Assembly: GCF_007859635.1 (NCBI RefSeq)
Contig: NZ_CP042306.1
Location: 1,922,001 to 1,986,000, forward strand
Reading direction: 5' to 3'
Source: Sphingomonas panacisoli
GTDB lineage: Bacteria > Pseudomonadota > Alphaproteobacteria > Sphingomonadales > Sphingomonadaceae
DNA length: 64,000 nt
Of the stretch, positions 25,445-35,338 are shown piece after piece. A model generated the notes under the pieces. That model had not been told where the DNA came from, made no database searches, and saw nothing but the letters and a program-made list of their open reading frames with translations. The translations under genes and the position numbers were made by a program. How positions within the stretch are numbered: the stretch's first letter is position 1; the number at the start of each line of letters is the position of its first letter.

Positions 25445-26908
25445 CTACGCCGCTTCCTTCACCTTCGCCGGCACCGGGTTCGAAAACACCATCTCGTTGT
25501 CCACCGACCCGAACTTCAGCGCCATCAGATCGAGCGCGTAGTTCTGGTGGACCTTCCACGGCTTGCGCGCGCCCTGTTTGGGGAATTTGTCCATCGCGCG
25601 CGTGACGTAGCCCGAGCTGAAATCGAGGAACGGCTCCTCGCCCACGGCATCGGTTGGGGTCGGCGTCGCCTGGCGCAGGCCGCGCTTCTTCATCGTATTG
25701 AGCAAGCGGCAGACATAGGCGCAGGTCAGGTCGGCTTTCAGCGTCCACGACGCGTTGGTGTAGCCGAATGACGAGGCCATGTTCGGGATGCCCGAATACA
25801 TCATGCCCTTATAGTTGATCGTCTGCGACAAATCCTGGGCGACGCCATCGACGGAGAATTGCACGTCGCTGAGCAATTGCAGTTCGAGCCCCGTCGCGGT
25901 GACGATGACGTCGGCGGGAAGCGTCTTGCCCGAATTGAGCTTTATCCCCTCCGGCACGAACCGGTCGATCGTGTCGGTGACGACCTCCGCCTTCCCTTCG
26001 CGGATCGACGCGAACAGGTCGCCGTCGGGGACCAGGCACAGGCGCTGATCCCACGGATTGTAGCGGGGGGTGAAGTGCGTTTCGATATCGGCGTCGGGCA
26101 ATTCCTCGCGGACCATGTTGAGCAACCGCTCTTTGGTCTTTTCCGGCTTCCCGCGCGCCATTTTAAAGAAAAGCATGCCGAGCAGGACGTTGCGCCAGCG
26201 CGTGATGCCATAGGCCATCTTGCTCGGCAGCTTGCCGCGCATCCAGTTCGCCATCGCATCCTCGCCCGGCCGCGCGACGATGTAAGTCGGCGAGCGCTGG
26301 AGCATGGTGATATGCTTGGTCTTCGGCGCCATCGCGGGCACGAGCGTCACCGCGGTCGCGCCGCTGCCGATCACGACGACGTTCTTGTCGGTATAGTCCA
26401 GGTCCGCCGGCCAGAATTGCGGGTGGACGATCCGCCCCTTGAAATCCTCCGCACCGGCGAATTCGGGCGAATAGCCCTTGGCGTAATTGTAATAGCCCGA
26501 GCACATGAAGAGGAAATTGCAGGTCATCGTGACCGGCCCATCCGGTCCGGTGGCCTCGACCGTCCAGCATGCCTCGTCGGTCGACCAGGCCGCGCTCTTG
26601 ACGTGGTGATTGTAGCGGATCTGCTTGTCGATGCCGTATTCGGCAGCCGTGCGCTGGAGATAGTTCAGGATGTTCGGCCCGTCGGCGATCGCCTTCGCCT
26701 CGGTCCACGGCTTGAACGCATAACCGAGCGTGTACATGTCCGAATCCGACCGGATGCCGGGATAGCGGAACAGGTCCCAGGTGCCGCCGAGCGCCGCGCG
26801 CCCTTCGAGGATCGCGTAACTGCGATCGGGACACATCGTTTGCAGGTAATAGCCCGCGCCGATCCCCGAAATCCCCGCGCCCACGACCAGGACGTCGATA
26901 TGTTCCAT
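25445..26908 (-). CDS. Flavin-dependent monooxygenase of the Baeyer-Villiger type
   Basis: The product is 487 residues. It has two Rossmann motifs (VVGAGISGIGAG for FAD; VVVIGSGATAV for NADPH) with FKGRIVHPQFWP between them. The last matches the Baeyer-Villiger fingerprint FxGxxxHxxxW. Such enzymes insert oxygen next to a ketone or oxidise N or S. ATG 26908 has GAGG about eight bases upstream; a longer frame to 26959 lacks support. The substrate is unknown. Confidence 0.87.
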   Translation of the reverse strand: MEHIDVLVVGAGISGIGAGYYLQTMCPDRSYAILEGRAALGGTWDLFRYPGIRSDSDMYTLGYAFKPWTEAKAIADGPNILNYLQRTAAEYGIDKQIRYNHHVKSAAWSTDEACWTVEATGPDGPVTMTCNFLFMCSGYYNYAKGYSPEFAGAEDFKGRIVHPQFWPADLDYTDKNVVVIGSGATAVTLVPAMAPKTKHITMLQRSPTYIVARPGEDAMANWMRGKLPSKMAYGITRWRNVLLGMLFFKMARGKPEKTKERLLNMVREELPDADIETHFTPRYNPWDQRLCLVPDGDLFASIREGKAEVVTDTIDRFVPEGIKLNSGKTLPADVIVTATGLELQLLSDVQFSVDGVAQDLSQTINYKGMMYSGIPNMASSFGYTNASWTLKADLTCAYVCRLLNTMKKRGLRQATPTPTDAVGEEPFLDFSSGYVTRAMDKFPKQGARKPWKVHQNYALDLMALKFGSVDNEMVFSNPVPAKVKEAA

Positions 26909-26980
26909 GGCAGCCACCTCTCCACCGTACCGATTATTCGATCGGGAAGCGGAAGGCAACTTACATGAGTGTCAGTATCG

Positions 26981-27105
26981 TAATCCTCCCCTGCCTGGGG
27001 GAGGTGGCGCCGAAGGCGACGGAGGGAGCGGGCGACAACCGCTAACGTCGTGCGTCCACCCCTCCGTCAGCTACGCTGACACCTCCCCCTGGCAGGGGAG
27101 GATTA
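26981..27105. repeat. Intergenic palindrome, TAATCCTCCCC type
   Basis: A 125-bp element with inverted ends TAATCCTCCCCTGCC and GGCAGGGGAGGATTA. Inner segments GGAGGTGG/CACCTCC and GGCGCCGAAGGCG give further pairing. It is the only copy of this type in the window, and it fills the gap between the monooxygenase start and the tamB stop. Confidence 0.8.
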
Positions 27106-27112
27106 GTTGGGA

Positions 27113-30100
27113 TCAGAAGTTCTTCTGGTACTTCACGCTCGCGCCCGATCCGCCGAACGAGCTCATCTGCGACAGCACGCTCAGGCTCTTGGTCAGCGAA
27201 ATCTCCAGCTGTGTCGCGGTGAAGCCGCGGGCGTCGGTGATGATCTCGATATAGATGTTGCGCGTGATGTACTTGCCCGCGGCGAGCGCCGTGCCACGCC
27301 CGCCCGCTTCGTCTGCGCCGAGGATGCGCAGGCGATCGATCCCGAGCCCGCCGCGCAGCTTGCCGAGCGGGTTGAGCCCGCCGCCACTGCCGCGCAGCGA
27401 ATTGAGCGCGGCGGCCAGCTGCAACGCTTCGACTGCAGACAGATTTTCCGGATTGGTCCCGAACAGCAGGCGGCTGAGCACTTCGTCCTGCGGCAACGTC
27501 GGCGTCGAGGTGAACGTGATCTGCGGACGCTGGCCGGTGCCGCCGATGTTGATCACCGCGGTGATGCCGTTGGTGTCGGTCGTCGCCGAAATGTCGATGT
27601 CGGGGTCGGACAGGGCGTTGCCGCTGAAACGGATGTTGCCGCGGTTGATGTCGAACCTTTTGCCGGCAAAGCTGTAGGTGCCGCGCACAATCTCCGCATT
27701 GCCCGACACGATCGGTTGGGCCGAGGTGCCGCCAACCCGCATGTCGAGGCTCCATTCGGATTCGAGCCCCATGCCGCTGACGAACAATTGGTTGGCGGCG
27801 CGGATGCGGACGTCGAGCTTGAAGTTGCTTTCGGGCGCGGGCGGTCCGTGCGGGCGCGGCGCGTCGGACTTGCGGCGGATACCCTTGAGCTCGGGTACTT
27901 CGGCCTGGCCTTGATAGTTGAATTCGTAGCGCGCGTTGGGGATGCGCAAGTCACCCTTGATCAGCCCGCCGCCCTTGCCGTTGGTCACCGCCAGCGTGCC
28001 GGTCGCCGTCCCCGCCAGCGAATCGCTGTCGGCGAGCGTCGCGTTCTGCAGCGTCGCGTTGAGCTGGAGCGGGAAGCCGGCGTCGGACGACAGACCGATC
28101 CAGCCGTTCGCGCTGACCGTGCCCTGCCCGGCCTTCGCCTCCAGCTTGGTGATTTCCAGCCGATCGTTGGTGAAGCGTCCGGCGAGTTGCACGTTGGTCA
28201 GCTTCGTGCCGAATGCGGTGTTTATGTACGTCAGATTGTCGGCGCGCAGGATGCCGTTGAGTTGCGGCGCGCCGAGCCGGCCGCCGAAATCGGCCGCAAC
28301 GGCGATCCCGCCCGAGGCCTGCTGGTTGGCGAGACCCGTCAGCGAGAAAAGCACGCCCGCCGGCCCATTATAGCGCACACCGCCGGTCAACGGGGCCGAC
28401 ATCAGTCGCTCGGACCAGCTCGCACCACCGCCCAGCGGCGCCAGATTGGCCTGCATCCGCCCGATCGTCGTCGTGCCGCGTTTGATCAGCGCGCGCGCAT
28501 CGCCGCCCGCCGCGGTCAGCCGGCCGAGGAAGGTGATGTCGACCGGCTGCGATACGATCTCCGCGCTCGACCGGGTGAAGCCGGTAATCGTCATGCGCGT
28601 GTCGATGTTCGGCACCTCGGCACCGGTCGGCTGGATATAATCCACACTGCCAGTCGCGACGCCGTCGATGTTGAGGCCTGGGACCAATGCGTTGGCGACC
28701 GACAGGTCGAGCTTATCGAGCCGCGCCTGGAGCGTGACGCCCTTGCCATAGCTTCCGGCGATGCGCGCGGTACCCTTGTCGAACACGATCTGCGTGGGTT
28801 GCAGCTTGTATTCGCCGTTCAGCGGCTCGATCCGCGCCGGGCGCGGCGTACGGAACGCGATGCCGTTCGCCTTGCCCTGCAGCGCGACGAGCCAGAGTTT
28901 GGGCTGCAGCTGCGCGCTCAGCCCCATCGTGAACGGCACGCCGCTCGATCCGTTGGCGAGCGCCTGTACCGTGCCGGTCTGGTTGGCGTAGTCGACCTTG
29001 GCGCGCGCGACCGACAGGACAGTTTCGCCGTAGCGAAGGTTGGCGAGTTGGACGTCGGCGAGCACGCGCGGGCCGCTCGGGTAGAGGATGATCGTCCCCT
29101 TCGCGAGCGCGCGGCCGATGGTGAAATCGACCGCCCCGGGGATGCGCGCGTTATAAGCATGCGCGTCGAAATCGGCGCGCTGGACCTTGCCCTCGGCCGC
29201 CAAGGTCGCGACGCCGTTGACGCCAGACCCGGCGAACTGCAACCGGCCGGCGAACGGCCCGGCGGGCGTTTGCTGTAGGTTGCCGAGCAGGTTGACGCCG
29301 GCGAACTGCGTGCCTTGGTTGACCTGGATCGTCAGCACCTTGCCCGTGCGGATCAGGACGTTGGCAGCGAACGGACCGTAGCTTGTGTCACCCTTGGCCA
29401 CGACCGCATATCCGTCGCCTTTGCCCCGGATCGTCGCTTCGAGGCCCGACAAGCCGACCCCGACGCCCGGACGCGGCGCGCGAATGACGATGACGGGGGC
29501 GCTCGCGGTGCCGGTAACACGCGCCGAGACCGGGCCGTACGCCTTCGACATGCCGTCGCCCGCAAACAAGATCTGCCCGTTCGGCGCATAGCTACCGCCG
29601 CCGCGGTAGATCGTGAATTGCGGCGCGGTCAGCTTGACGTTGTTGAACGTGATGCGGCCGTTGGTGTCGTACCCGACATCGCTCGACACCAATGCGTTAC
29701 CGCCCAGGAAGTCCGCCGCGCCGCTGTTGAAGATGCGCTTGGTCCGCGCGACGACATGGCCCTTGATCCCGAACCCGCCCGACGGGACGGTCACCAGTTT
29801 CGCGTCGGTGGTCAGATCGACGATGCCGATGCCGTCGATCGTGTAGTTGTTGACCCGCCCCTTCAAGGCGCCGGTGTAGCGCCCGCTCGGCAGGTCGGCG
29901 ACGACGATCGCGGTGGCGTCGATGCGGTCGGATTTGATCTTGAGATTGTCGGACAGCAACTTGCCGTTCGAATAGGCGAAATCGCCGACCGCGCTGACAT
30001 TGGTCAGCAGGCCGCCGGCGGCCGCGTTCAGTCCCGTCACGCGTCGCGCGCGGGCGTTGACCGGGACCATGACATGCTCGGCATCGACCGTCGCCTTGCC

Positions 30101-31318
30101 CGATGCGCTCAGCCCCTCGACGCCCGTTCCGTTGAACGACAGCGCCGCCGCGCTGATGCTGTAGCCGACCGTCGGGGTCACGAACGGCCCGTCGAGCGCC
30201 AGATGCGCCATCACGTCGCGGCCCGCCAGATTGGGCAGGATCGCGCCGGGCGTCAGCAGCCGCGCATCGACGACGAAATTGCCGAACTTGTTCTCGCCCA
30301 GATCGATCAAGCCGTTCGCCGCGACCGCCAGCGCGCTCGACGTCAACGTCATCCGCGTCGTCGCCTTGCGCTTGTCGAGCGTGGAGGTGATATCGACCAT
30401 CATCCCGCCCGCGGTCAGCCGCTCGACCGGGCCAGCCATGTAGAGCCCGGGATGCGTCAACCCGCGGATCGTGAAGGTGCCGTTCGCCGCGCCGAGATCG
30501 AGATTGGCCAGTTCCTGCCCACCGAGCGTCGCCAGTCCCTTGCCGGCCCACGCCTTCCAGTCGCCCTTGCCGTCGACACGGACGGTCAGCGGGGCTTTCG
30601 TCCCGCTCATCGCCGCGACCACGCCGTCGCCGGGCGCGTCGAGCGACACCTTGATCGCTAGCCGGTTGTCTTTCGGCACCGCGTCGAGCGTCAGACGCAA
30701 CCGATCGCCGCCCGCAATTCCCGGCCCCTTCAACGCGTCGGCATTGGCGACGAGTTGCGCGCGGCCCGCCGCGATGTGCGCGGCGCCGTCGATGCGAACG
30801 AGATGCGCCTGCCCCGTCACCTCCTTCGCCAGCACCAGCCGGCCGACCTTCAATCGGTCGATATCGATATCGATGTCGGGCAATAGCGGCGCGTTGGGAT
30901 CGCCGGGCTTGAGCGTCACCGGCCGCGTCATCGTGACCAGCGGCGCTTCCATCGAATCGACGTCGATATGGTTCCAGAAGAACTGGAATGGGTGCCAGTC
31001 GATCACCGCCGACGGCGCGGTCAGGAACACGCTCTTGGTATCGCTGACGCGCAGATCGACCAGTTCCATCCGGCCGTAGATCGACCCCTTGATCCGCCCG
31101 ACCTTGATATTGAGACCGGTCTCGGTCGTGTAGTTAGCCAGACGCGACACGATGAAGCGATGTCCCGGCGCTGTGTCGAGCAGCACATAGACTGCCACCA
31201 ACAGCGCCGCGATGCCGGCGAGCACGATCGCGATCCAGCGCGCGATCGACTGCCATAGCGGCCGCCGGACGACGATCGTCGTTTCCGGCATGTCTTCGGG
31301 GACGGTCGCCTCGCCCAT
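27113..31318 (-). CDS. tamB: Translocation and assembly module protein TamB
   Basis: The product is 1401 residues. It has one N-terminal membrane anchor (ARWIAIVLAGIAALLVAVYV near 25-44), a very long beta-rich periplasmic body, and the conserved C-terminal TamB domain (GNAEIVRGTYSFAGKRFDIN; LPQDEVLSRLLFG; LGIDRLRILG). TamB spans the periplasm and, with TamA, helps insert outer-membrane proteins; related proteins carry phospholipids across the periplasm. The start overlaps the tamA stop by one base (TAATG). A second ATG lies nine residues in. Confidence 0.94.
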   Translation of the reverse strand: MGEATVPEDMPETTIVVRRPLWQSIARWIAIVLAGIAALLVAVYVLLDTAPGHRFIVSRLANYTTETGLNIKVGRIKGSIYGRMELVDLRVSDTKSVFLTAPSAVIDWHPFQFFWNHIDVDSMEAPLVTMTRPVTLKPGDPNAPLLPDIDIDIDRLKVGRLVLAKEVTGQAHLVRIDGAAHIAAGRAQLVANADALKGPGIAGGDRLRLTLDAVPKDNRLAIKVSLDAPGDGVVAAMSGTKAPLTVRVDGKGDWKAWAGKGLATLGGQELANLDLGAANGTFTIRGLTHPGLYMAGPVERLTAGGMMVDITSTLDKRKATTRMTLTSSALAVAANGLIDLGENKFGNFVVDARLLTPGAILPNLAGRDVMAHLALDGPFVTPTVGYSISAAALSFNGTGVEGLSASGKATVDAEHVMVPVNARARRVTGLNAAAGGLLTNVSAVGDFAYSNGKLLSDNLKIKSDRIDATAIVVADLPSGRYTGALKGRVNNYTIDGIGIVDLTTDAKLVTVPSGGFGIKGHVVARTKRIFNSGAADFLGGNALVSSDVGYDTNGRITFNNVKLTAPQFTIYRGGGSYAPNGQILFAGDGMSKAYGPVSARVTGTASAPVIVIRAPRPGVGVGLSGLEATIRGKGDGYAVVAKGDTSYGPFAANVLIRTGKVLTIQVNQGTQFAGVNLLGNLQQTPAGPFAGRLQFAGSGVNGVATLAAEGKVQRADFDAHAYNARIPGAVDFTIGRALAKGTIILYPSGPRVLADVQLANLRYGETVLSVARAKVDYANQTGTVQALANGSSGVPFTMGLSAQLQPKLWLVALQGKANGIAFRTPRPARIEPLNGEYKLQPTQIVFDKGTARIAGSYGKGVTLQARLDKLDLSVANALVPGLNIDGVATGSVDYIQPTGAEVPNIDTRMTITGFTRSSAEIVSQPVDITFLGRLTAAGGDARALIKRGTTTIGRMQANLAPLGGGASWSERLMSAPLTGGVRYNGPAGVLFSLTGLANQQASGGIAVAADFGGRLGAPQLNGILRADNLTYINTAFGTKLTNVQLAGRFTNDRLEITKLEAKAGQGTVSANGWIGLSSDAGFPLQLNATLQNATLADSDSLAGTATGTLAVTNGKGGGLIKGDLRIPNARYEFNYQGQAEVPELKGIRRKSDAPRPHGPPAPESNFKLDVRIRAANQLFVSGMGLESEWSLDMRVGGTSAQPIVSGNAEIVRGTYSFAGKRFDINRGNIRFSGNALSDPDIDISATTDTNGITAVINIGGTGQRPQITFTSTPTLPQDEVLSRLLFGTNPENLSAVEALQLAAALNSLRGSGGGLNPLGKLRGGLGIDRLRILGADEAGGRGTALAAGKYITRNIYIEIITDARGFTATQLEISLTKSLSVLSQMSSFGGSGASVKYQKNF

Positions 31319-33513
31319 TAGAACGCCTGGCCGATCGAGATGTACAGCGCGATCCGGCTATCGCCCTTGCGCCGATTGAGCGGGGTGGCGACGTCGATCC
31401 GGACGGGACCGAAATTGGTGTAGAAGCGCCCGCCGATGCCCGCGCCGAAGCGTAGATCGTTGAACTTCGGCATGCTCGATTCGTACGAATTGCCGGCATC
31501 GACGAACGGCACGATCCCGAAATTACCGACGCGATAGCGTGCCTCGAGCGCGAACTCGTTCAGGGACCGCCCGCCGACCGGATCGCCATTCGGGTCGAAC
31601 GGCCCGAGCCGCTGATAGCCGTAGCCGCGCACCGACCCGCCGCCGCCGCCATAGTAACGCCGCGACGGCACGAGGTCGTCGCGCGAGATTCCTTGAATCG
31701 ACCCGACGCGGACGCGCCCAGCGATCGTCAGGCTATCCATCACCGGATAATAGCCGCTCGCCTCCGCCATCGCGCGCAGATAGGGCCGCGCCGCGCCGCG
31801 CACCGACGTTTCCGGGCTGAGCGTCAGTTTGATGCGATAGCCCTGCGTCGGGTCGAGCAGCCCCATATCGGGGGTCCGCTTGTTCTTCGATCGATCGAAC
31901 TGCCCCATCAACGGCAGCGCGGCGATGAAATACGTCCCGCGCTTCCGCTTGCCGAGGCCGAAATCGTACACGTCTTCGTTGGTGCCGGTCAGTTCGAAGC
32001 CGTATTGATAAGTGAATTTCTTCTGCCAGATCGGCGTGGAATCGTACGAGACGCGGCCGATCAGCGATAGCGACACGGCGTTGAACGCGTCGTAGTTGTT
32101 GCGGCCTGCCGCCAGCCCGAAACTCAGCGTACGGTCGCGCTGGCGCCAGTTGGAGCGTCGGAACGTGGCCCCTGCCCCCTGCTCCTGCGTACCGCCGACC
32201 GCCGTGAAGATCAGCGCGCCCTCCGGCGGGAAAGCGTTGCGCGCGGTATAGGTCGCCTCGGCGCGCAGCCCCTGGCCGGTGCTGTAGCCCCCGGTCGCGG
32301 CAATCGATCGAGTCTTGCCGACGCGCTGGGTGACCGCGATATCGACGATCCGGGTGCCGTCGGGCGCGTCCTTGCCGGTATCGACCGGCTCGACCGCGAC
32401 GGTGGAGAACAGCCCGGTCGCAACCAGCGCCTTGCGCAGATCGTCGATGCCGCGCGTGTCGTACAGCTGGCCGGGTTTGAAACGGCGCAGGATGCGGATG
32501 TGGTCGGCGCCGAACGCCAGCTTGCCGGTCGTGGTGATGTCGCCGAAACTCGATCGCGGTCCGGTATCGATCGGCAGCGTATAGTCGCCCGTGAAGTTCG
32601 CCTCGTCGAGCAGGATATCGCGCGTGCCGAGCCGGGCGAACGGATAACCGGTCTGGCCGAGCTGCAGGCTGACATTGGCTTCCGCGCCCTGGATGCGCTC
32701 GGCCTCGATCGGATCGCCGGTGCGCAGCGGCAGGTTCTTGGTGATCAGGTCGTTGGGCGCGACGGGATAGGCGTCGACCTTGATCTCGCCGAGCTTGTAG
32801 AGGTTGCCCGGCACCGCGTTGATCACCGCGCGGACGCGGGTTGGGTCGTTCGGGACGTTCTCGATCACCGACACCGCGCTGGCGTCGTAATAGCCCTTGC
32901 TCTTCATCAGCCGGATCGCGAGCGCTTCGTCCTCGCGGGCGCGGGCCGTGACCATCGGGATGTTCGCGGCCTTGCCGCCGCCCTTCTTGAGCGCCGAGAA
33001 GGTGCGGAACTGGCCGTCCAGCTTGAGCGCGTCGAGCCCGTTGACGACGGTGTCGTAGCGAACCTGCGCGCCCTTCTTGTCGTCGGTCACCGCGACATCG
33101 ACGACCGGCGCCGTGTTGTAGCTGTCGAGCGGCGGCAATGGCTGGGCGAGCTCCGTCGGCGGCTCCGACGGCGGCGGCAGCGTGCCGGGTTCGACGACCG
33201 GCGCGGGCGGCGGCGTCGTGCTGTCGGGCGCCTTGTCGGCGGTCTGCGGGGTGAAGGGCGCGTCCTGCGGGATCGGTTCGAGCGGCGCGTTGATGTCGTC
33301 GGACAGCTTGGGCAGCGCCGCGTTGAAATCCTTGTCGCTGACGATCGGCTTGTCGCCTTCGGGGTCGCTGGTCGGCGTCGGGATCGGGACCGGCTTGCCC
33401 TGCTGGCTCCCGGGCGCAGTCTGCGGCGTCGTAGCCGTTTGCGCGAGTACCATGCCCGGTACCAGCGCGCCGACGGCGATCGCGTAGCAGCAATGATTGA
33501 CGATACGCGACAC
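31318..33513 (-). CDS. tamA: Translocation and assembly module protein TamA (BamA/Omp85 family)
   Basis: The product is 731 residues with an N-terminal hydrophobic signal ending VLAQ and a Pro-rich region to about residue 140. POTRA-type domains follow, then an Omp85 barrel from about 400 (GATFRRSNWRQRDRTLSFGL) with the lid-lock-like VRGYGYQ near 645. The protein ends in a C-terminal aromatic (ISIGQAF). It acts in the outer membrane with TamB. The two genes form an operon. Confidence 0.92.
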   Translation of the reverse strand: MSRIVNHCCYAIAVGALVPGMVLAQTATTPQTAPGSQQGKPVPIPTPTSDPEGDKPIVSDKDFNAALPKLSDDINAPLEPIPQDAPFTPQTADKAPDSTTPPPAPVVEPGTLPPPSEPPTELAQPLPPLDSYNTAPVVDVAVTDDKKGAQVRYDTVVNGLDALKLDGQFRTFSALKKGGGKAANIPMVTARAREDEALAIRLMKSKGYYDASAVSVIENVPNDPTRVRAVINAVPGNLYKLGEIKVDAYPVAPNDLITKNLPLRTGDPIEAERIQGAEANVSLQLGQTGYPFARLGTRDILLDEANFTGDYTLPIDTGPRSSFGDITTTGKLAFGADHIRILRRFKPGQLYDTRGIDDLRKALVATGLFSTVAVEPVDTGKDAPDGTRIVDIAVTQRVGKTRSIAATGGYSTGQGLRAEATYTARNAFPPEGALIFTAVGGTQEQGAGATFRRSNWRQRDRTLSFGLAAGRNNYDAFNAVSLSLIGRVSYDSTPIWQKKFTYQYGFELTGTNEDVYDFGLGKRKRGTYFIAALPLMGQFDRSKNKRTPDMGLLDPTQGYRIKLTLSPETSVRGAARPYLRAMAEASGYYPVMDSLTIAGRVRVGSIQGISRDDLVPSRRYYGGGGGSVRGYGYQRLGPFDPNGDPVGGRSLNEFALEARYRVGNFGIVPFVDAGNSYESSMPKFNDLRFGAGIGGRFYTNFGPVRIDVATPLNRRKGDSRIALYISIGQAF

Positions 33514-33585
33514 GACAGCCCCTTTGCCGGGGATCGTGGTATCGCCCCCCTTCCTGCCCTGCCAACGCTTTGTTCCCCGCCAGGT

Positions 33586-34077
33586 TCATTCGGCCGATTC
33601 GGGCGCGACCCGTGCAGTCGCCGCTTCGATACGCTCGAGCATCGCCGACAGGGTCTTGCGTTCTTCCGGATCGAGTTGCTGGAAGATCGCCGCTTCCATT
33701 TCCAGCGCCTTGGGCGCGACCTGATCGTACAGCGCCCGCCCGGTGTCGGTCAGCGACAGCAGATGCGACCGCTTGTCGCCGGCATTGGGCTGGCGCGCGA
33801 TCAGTCCACGCTCGGCCAGCGCCTGCGCCGCGCGGCTCACCGTCACCTTGTCCATCCGCGTCGCCACACCGACCGCCTGCTGCGTGATCGGCTGCCCCTC
33901 CGCAATAACCGCGATCAGTCGCCATTCGGGAATTTTCAGCCCGAACAGCCGGACATACGCCGTCGCGATCGCCGCCGATACACGATTCGACACGACCGAC
34001 AGGCGGTATGGCAGGAAGGTGTCGAGCTTGAGTTGTGTCACATCCGTGACGCTAGCGCGCCCGCCCCCATCCGTCAT
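33586..34077 (-). CDS. MarR family regulator, likely repressor of tyrosine breakdown
   Basis: The product is 163 residues. It has the MarR winged helix: EWRLIAVIAEGQPITQQAV, the recognition segment MDKVTVSRAAQALAERGLIA, and the wing NAGDKRSHLLSLTDTGR. It is divergent from hpd, and a perfect palindrome overlapping the hpd -10 box lies between them. MarR regulators next to hpd commonly respond to homogentisate or 4-hydroxyphenylpyruvate. Repression of hpd and possibly its own gene is inferred from position. No strong ribosome site precedes ATG 34077. Confidence 0.87.
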   Translation of the reverse strand: MTDGGGRASVTDVTQLKLDTFLPYRLSVVSNRVSAAIATAYVRLFGLKIPEWRLIAVIAEGQPITQQAVGVATRMDKVTVSRAAQALAERGLIARQPNAGDKRSHLLSLTDTGRALYDQVAPKALEMEAAIFQQLDPEERKTLSAMLERIEAATARVAPESAE

Positions 34078-34110
34078 GCTGAACTTGTCCGGGCGACGAC
34101 GGTTTGACCT

Positions 34111-34139
34111 TTGACGACGCCAGCACGTTGCGATATAGT
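34111..34139 (+). promoter_or_regulatory. Sigma-70-type promoter of hpd
   Basis: TTGACG (34111-34116) and TATAGT (34134-34139) are each one base from consensus, separated by the ideal 17 bases. Transcription should start near 34146, about 23 bases before the ATG. Confidence 0.75.
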
Positions 34140-34151
34140 TTCAATTGAAAC
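34138..34151. promoter_or_regulatory. Candidate MarR operator
   Basis: GTTTCAATTGAAAC is a perfect 14-bp palindrome overlapping the end of the hpd -10 box and the predicted transcription start. A repressor bound here would block RNA polymerase. Its size and symmetry suit a MarR dimer. Confidence 0.65.
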
Positions 34152-34168
34152 CACTTTCGGAGCCAACC

Positions 34169-35230
34169 ATGACCGACACGACCGACAATCCGATGGGCCT
34201 CGACGGCTTCGCGTTCGTCGAGTTCACTTCGCCCGATCCGGCGGCGATGGCCGACTGGTTCGAAAAGCTGGGCTTCACGCATGTCGGTACGCATCGGTCG
34301 AAGAATGTCCGTCGCTACGCGCAGGGAGAGATCAACTTTCTGCTCAACATGGACGATGCCGGCCAGGTCGCCGGTTTCCGCAACGCGCACGGCCCGAGCG
34401 CCAACGCGATGGCGTTCAACGTCGAGGATGACGAGGCGGCGCTGAAGCTCGCCGTCGAACGCGGCGCGGTCGCGGTGACGGGCAGCAATGGCCCCGGCGA
34501 GCTCGACATCCCGGCGATCGAGGGGATCGGCGGCGCCAATCTCTATCTCGTCGACAAGAAAGACGATGTGTGGGGTACGGATTTTATCCCGACCGGCAAG
34601 GGCGTGGACGACAATTCGGTCGGGCTCGAGATACTCGACCACCTCACGCACAATTTGCGGCGCGGCCGGATGGATTATTGGGCGAATTATTACGAGCGGA
34701 TCTTCAACTTCCGCCAGATCCGCTACTTCGACATCGAGGGTCAGGCGACTGGGCTGTTTTCGAAGGCGATGACCGCGCCCGACGACAAGATCAAGATTCC
34801 GCTGAACGAGAGTCAGGACGAGCATTCGCAGATCGAAGAGTTCATCAAGGACTATAAGGGCGAAGGCATTCAGCACATCGCGCTGACCACCGACGATATC
34901 TTCGCAACGGTTGATCGGTTGCGCGCCAACGGCATTATCTTCCAGGATTCGCCGGACACCTATTTCGACATGATCGACCAGCGCCTGCCGGGCCACGGCC
35001 ACGACGTGGCGGAAATGCGCAAGCGCAAGATCCTGATCGACGGGGCGCCGGAGACGGGCGGCGGGTTGCTGCTGCAGATCTTCACCGCCAACATGGTCGG
35101 GCCGATCTTCTTCGAGATCATCCAGCGCAAGGGCAATGACGGCTTTGGCGAGGGGAATTTCAAGGCGCTGTTCGAGAGCATCGAACTCGACCAGATCCGC
35201 CGTGGCGTCGTGCCGGGGGTCGAGGCTTAA
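34169..35230 (+). CDS. hpd: 4-hydroxyphenylpyruvate dioxygenase
   Basis: The product is 353 residues, the usual length. The iron ligands are H158 (EILDHLT), H236 (GIQHIALTTDD) and E316 (GPIFFEIIQR), and the C-terminal helix region FKALFESIELDQIRRG is typical. It turns 4-hydroxyphenylpyruvate into homogentisate in tyrosine breakdown. Start ATG 34169 follows CGGAG at seven bases. It is followed by hmgA, the next enzyme in the path, and controlled by a clear promoter and operator. Later enzymes (maleylacetoacetate isomerase, fumarylacetoacetase) are not in the window. Confidence 0.97.
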   Translation: MTDTTDNPMGLDGFAFVEFTSPDPAAMADWFEKLGFTHVGTHRSKNVRRYAQGEINFLLNMDDAGQVAGFRNAHGPSANAMAFNVEDDEAALKLAVERGAVAVTGSNGPGELDIPAIEGIGGANLYLVDKKDDVWGTDFIPTGKGVDDNSVGLEILDHLTHNLRRGRMDYWANYYERIFNFRQIRYFDIEGQATGLFSKAMTAPDDKIKIPLNESQDEHSQIEEFIKDYKGEGIQHIALTTDDIFATVDRLRANGIIFQDSPDTYFDMIDQRLPGHGHDVAEMRKRKILIDGAPETGGGLLLQIFTANMVGPIFFEIIQRKGNDGFGEGNFKALFESIELDQIRRGVVPGVEA

Positions 35231-35236
35231 CGAAGC

Positions 35237-35323
35237 CGTCGCCCCGGCGCAGGCCGGGGTCGCCGGGTGGATGGCGAGCGCGTGCCGAAAAACGCAGCGG
35301 CCCCGGCCTGCGCCGGGGCGACG
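35237..35323. repeat. Intergenic palindrome, CGTCGCCCCGG family, copy 2
   Basis: An 87-bp element with arms CGTCGCCCCGGCGCAGGCCG and GGCCTGCGCCGGGGCGACG, nearly perfect inverted copies. It lies between hpd and hmgA, so the shared message would contain a strong hairpin. Confidence 0.88.
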
Positions 35324-35338
35324 AAATTTGAGGCGCAG

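Noticed and set aside
27107..29278. Plus-strand 723-codon open frame
   Set aside because: It lies opposite tamB and is rich in Arg, Ala and Asp, the usual artefact of antisense frames in high-GC genes. It has no recognisable domain.
31733..33925. Minus-strand 730-codon open frame overlapping tamA
   Set aside because: It is a shifted frame of tamA with Arg/Ala-rich composition and no family pattern; tamA itself has signal, POTRA and barrel features.
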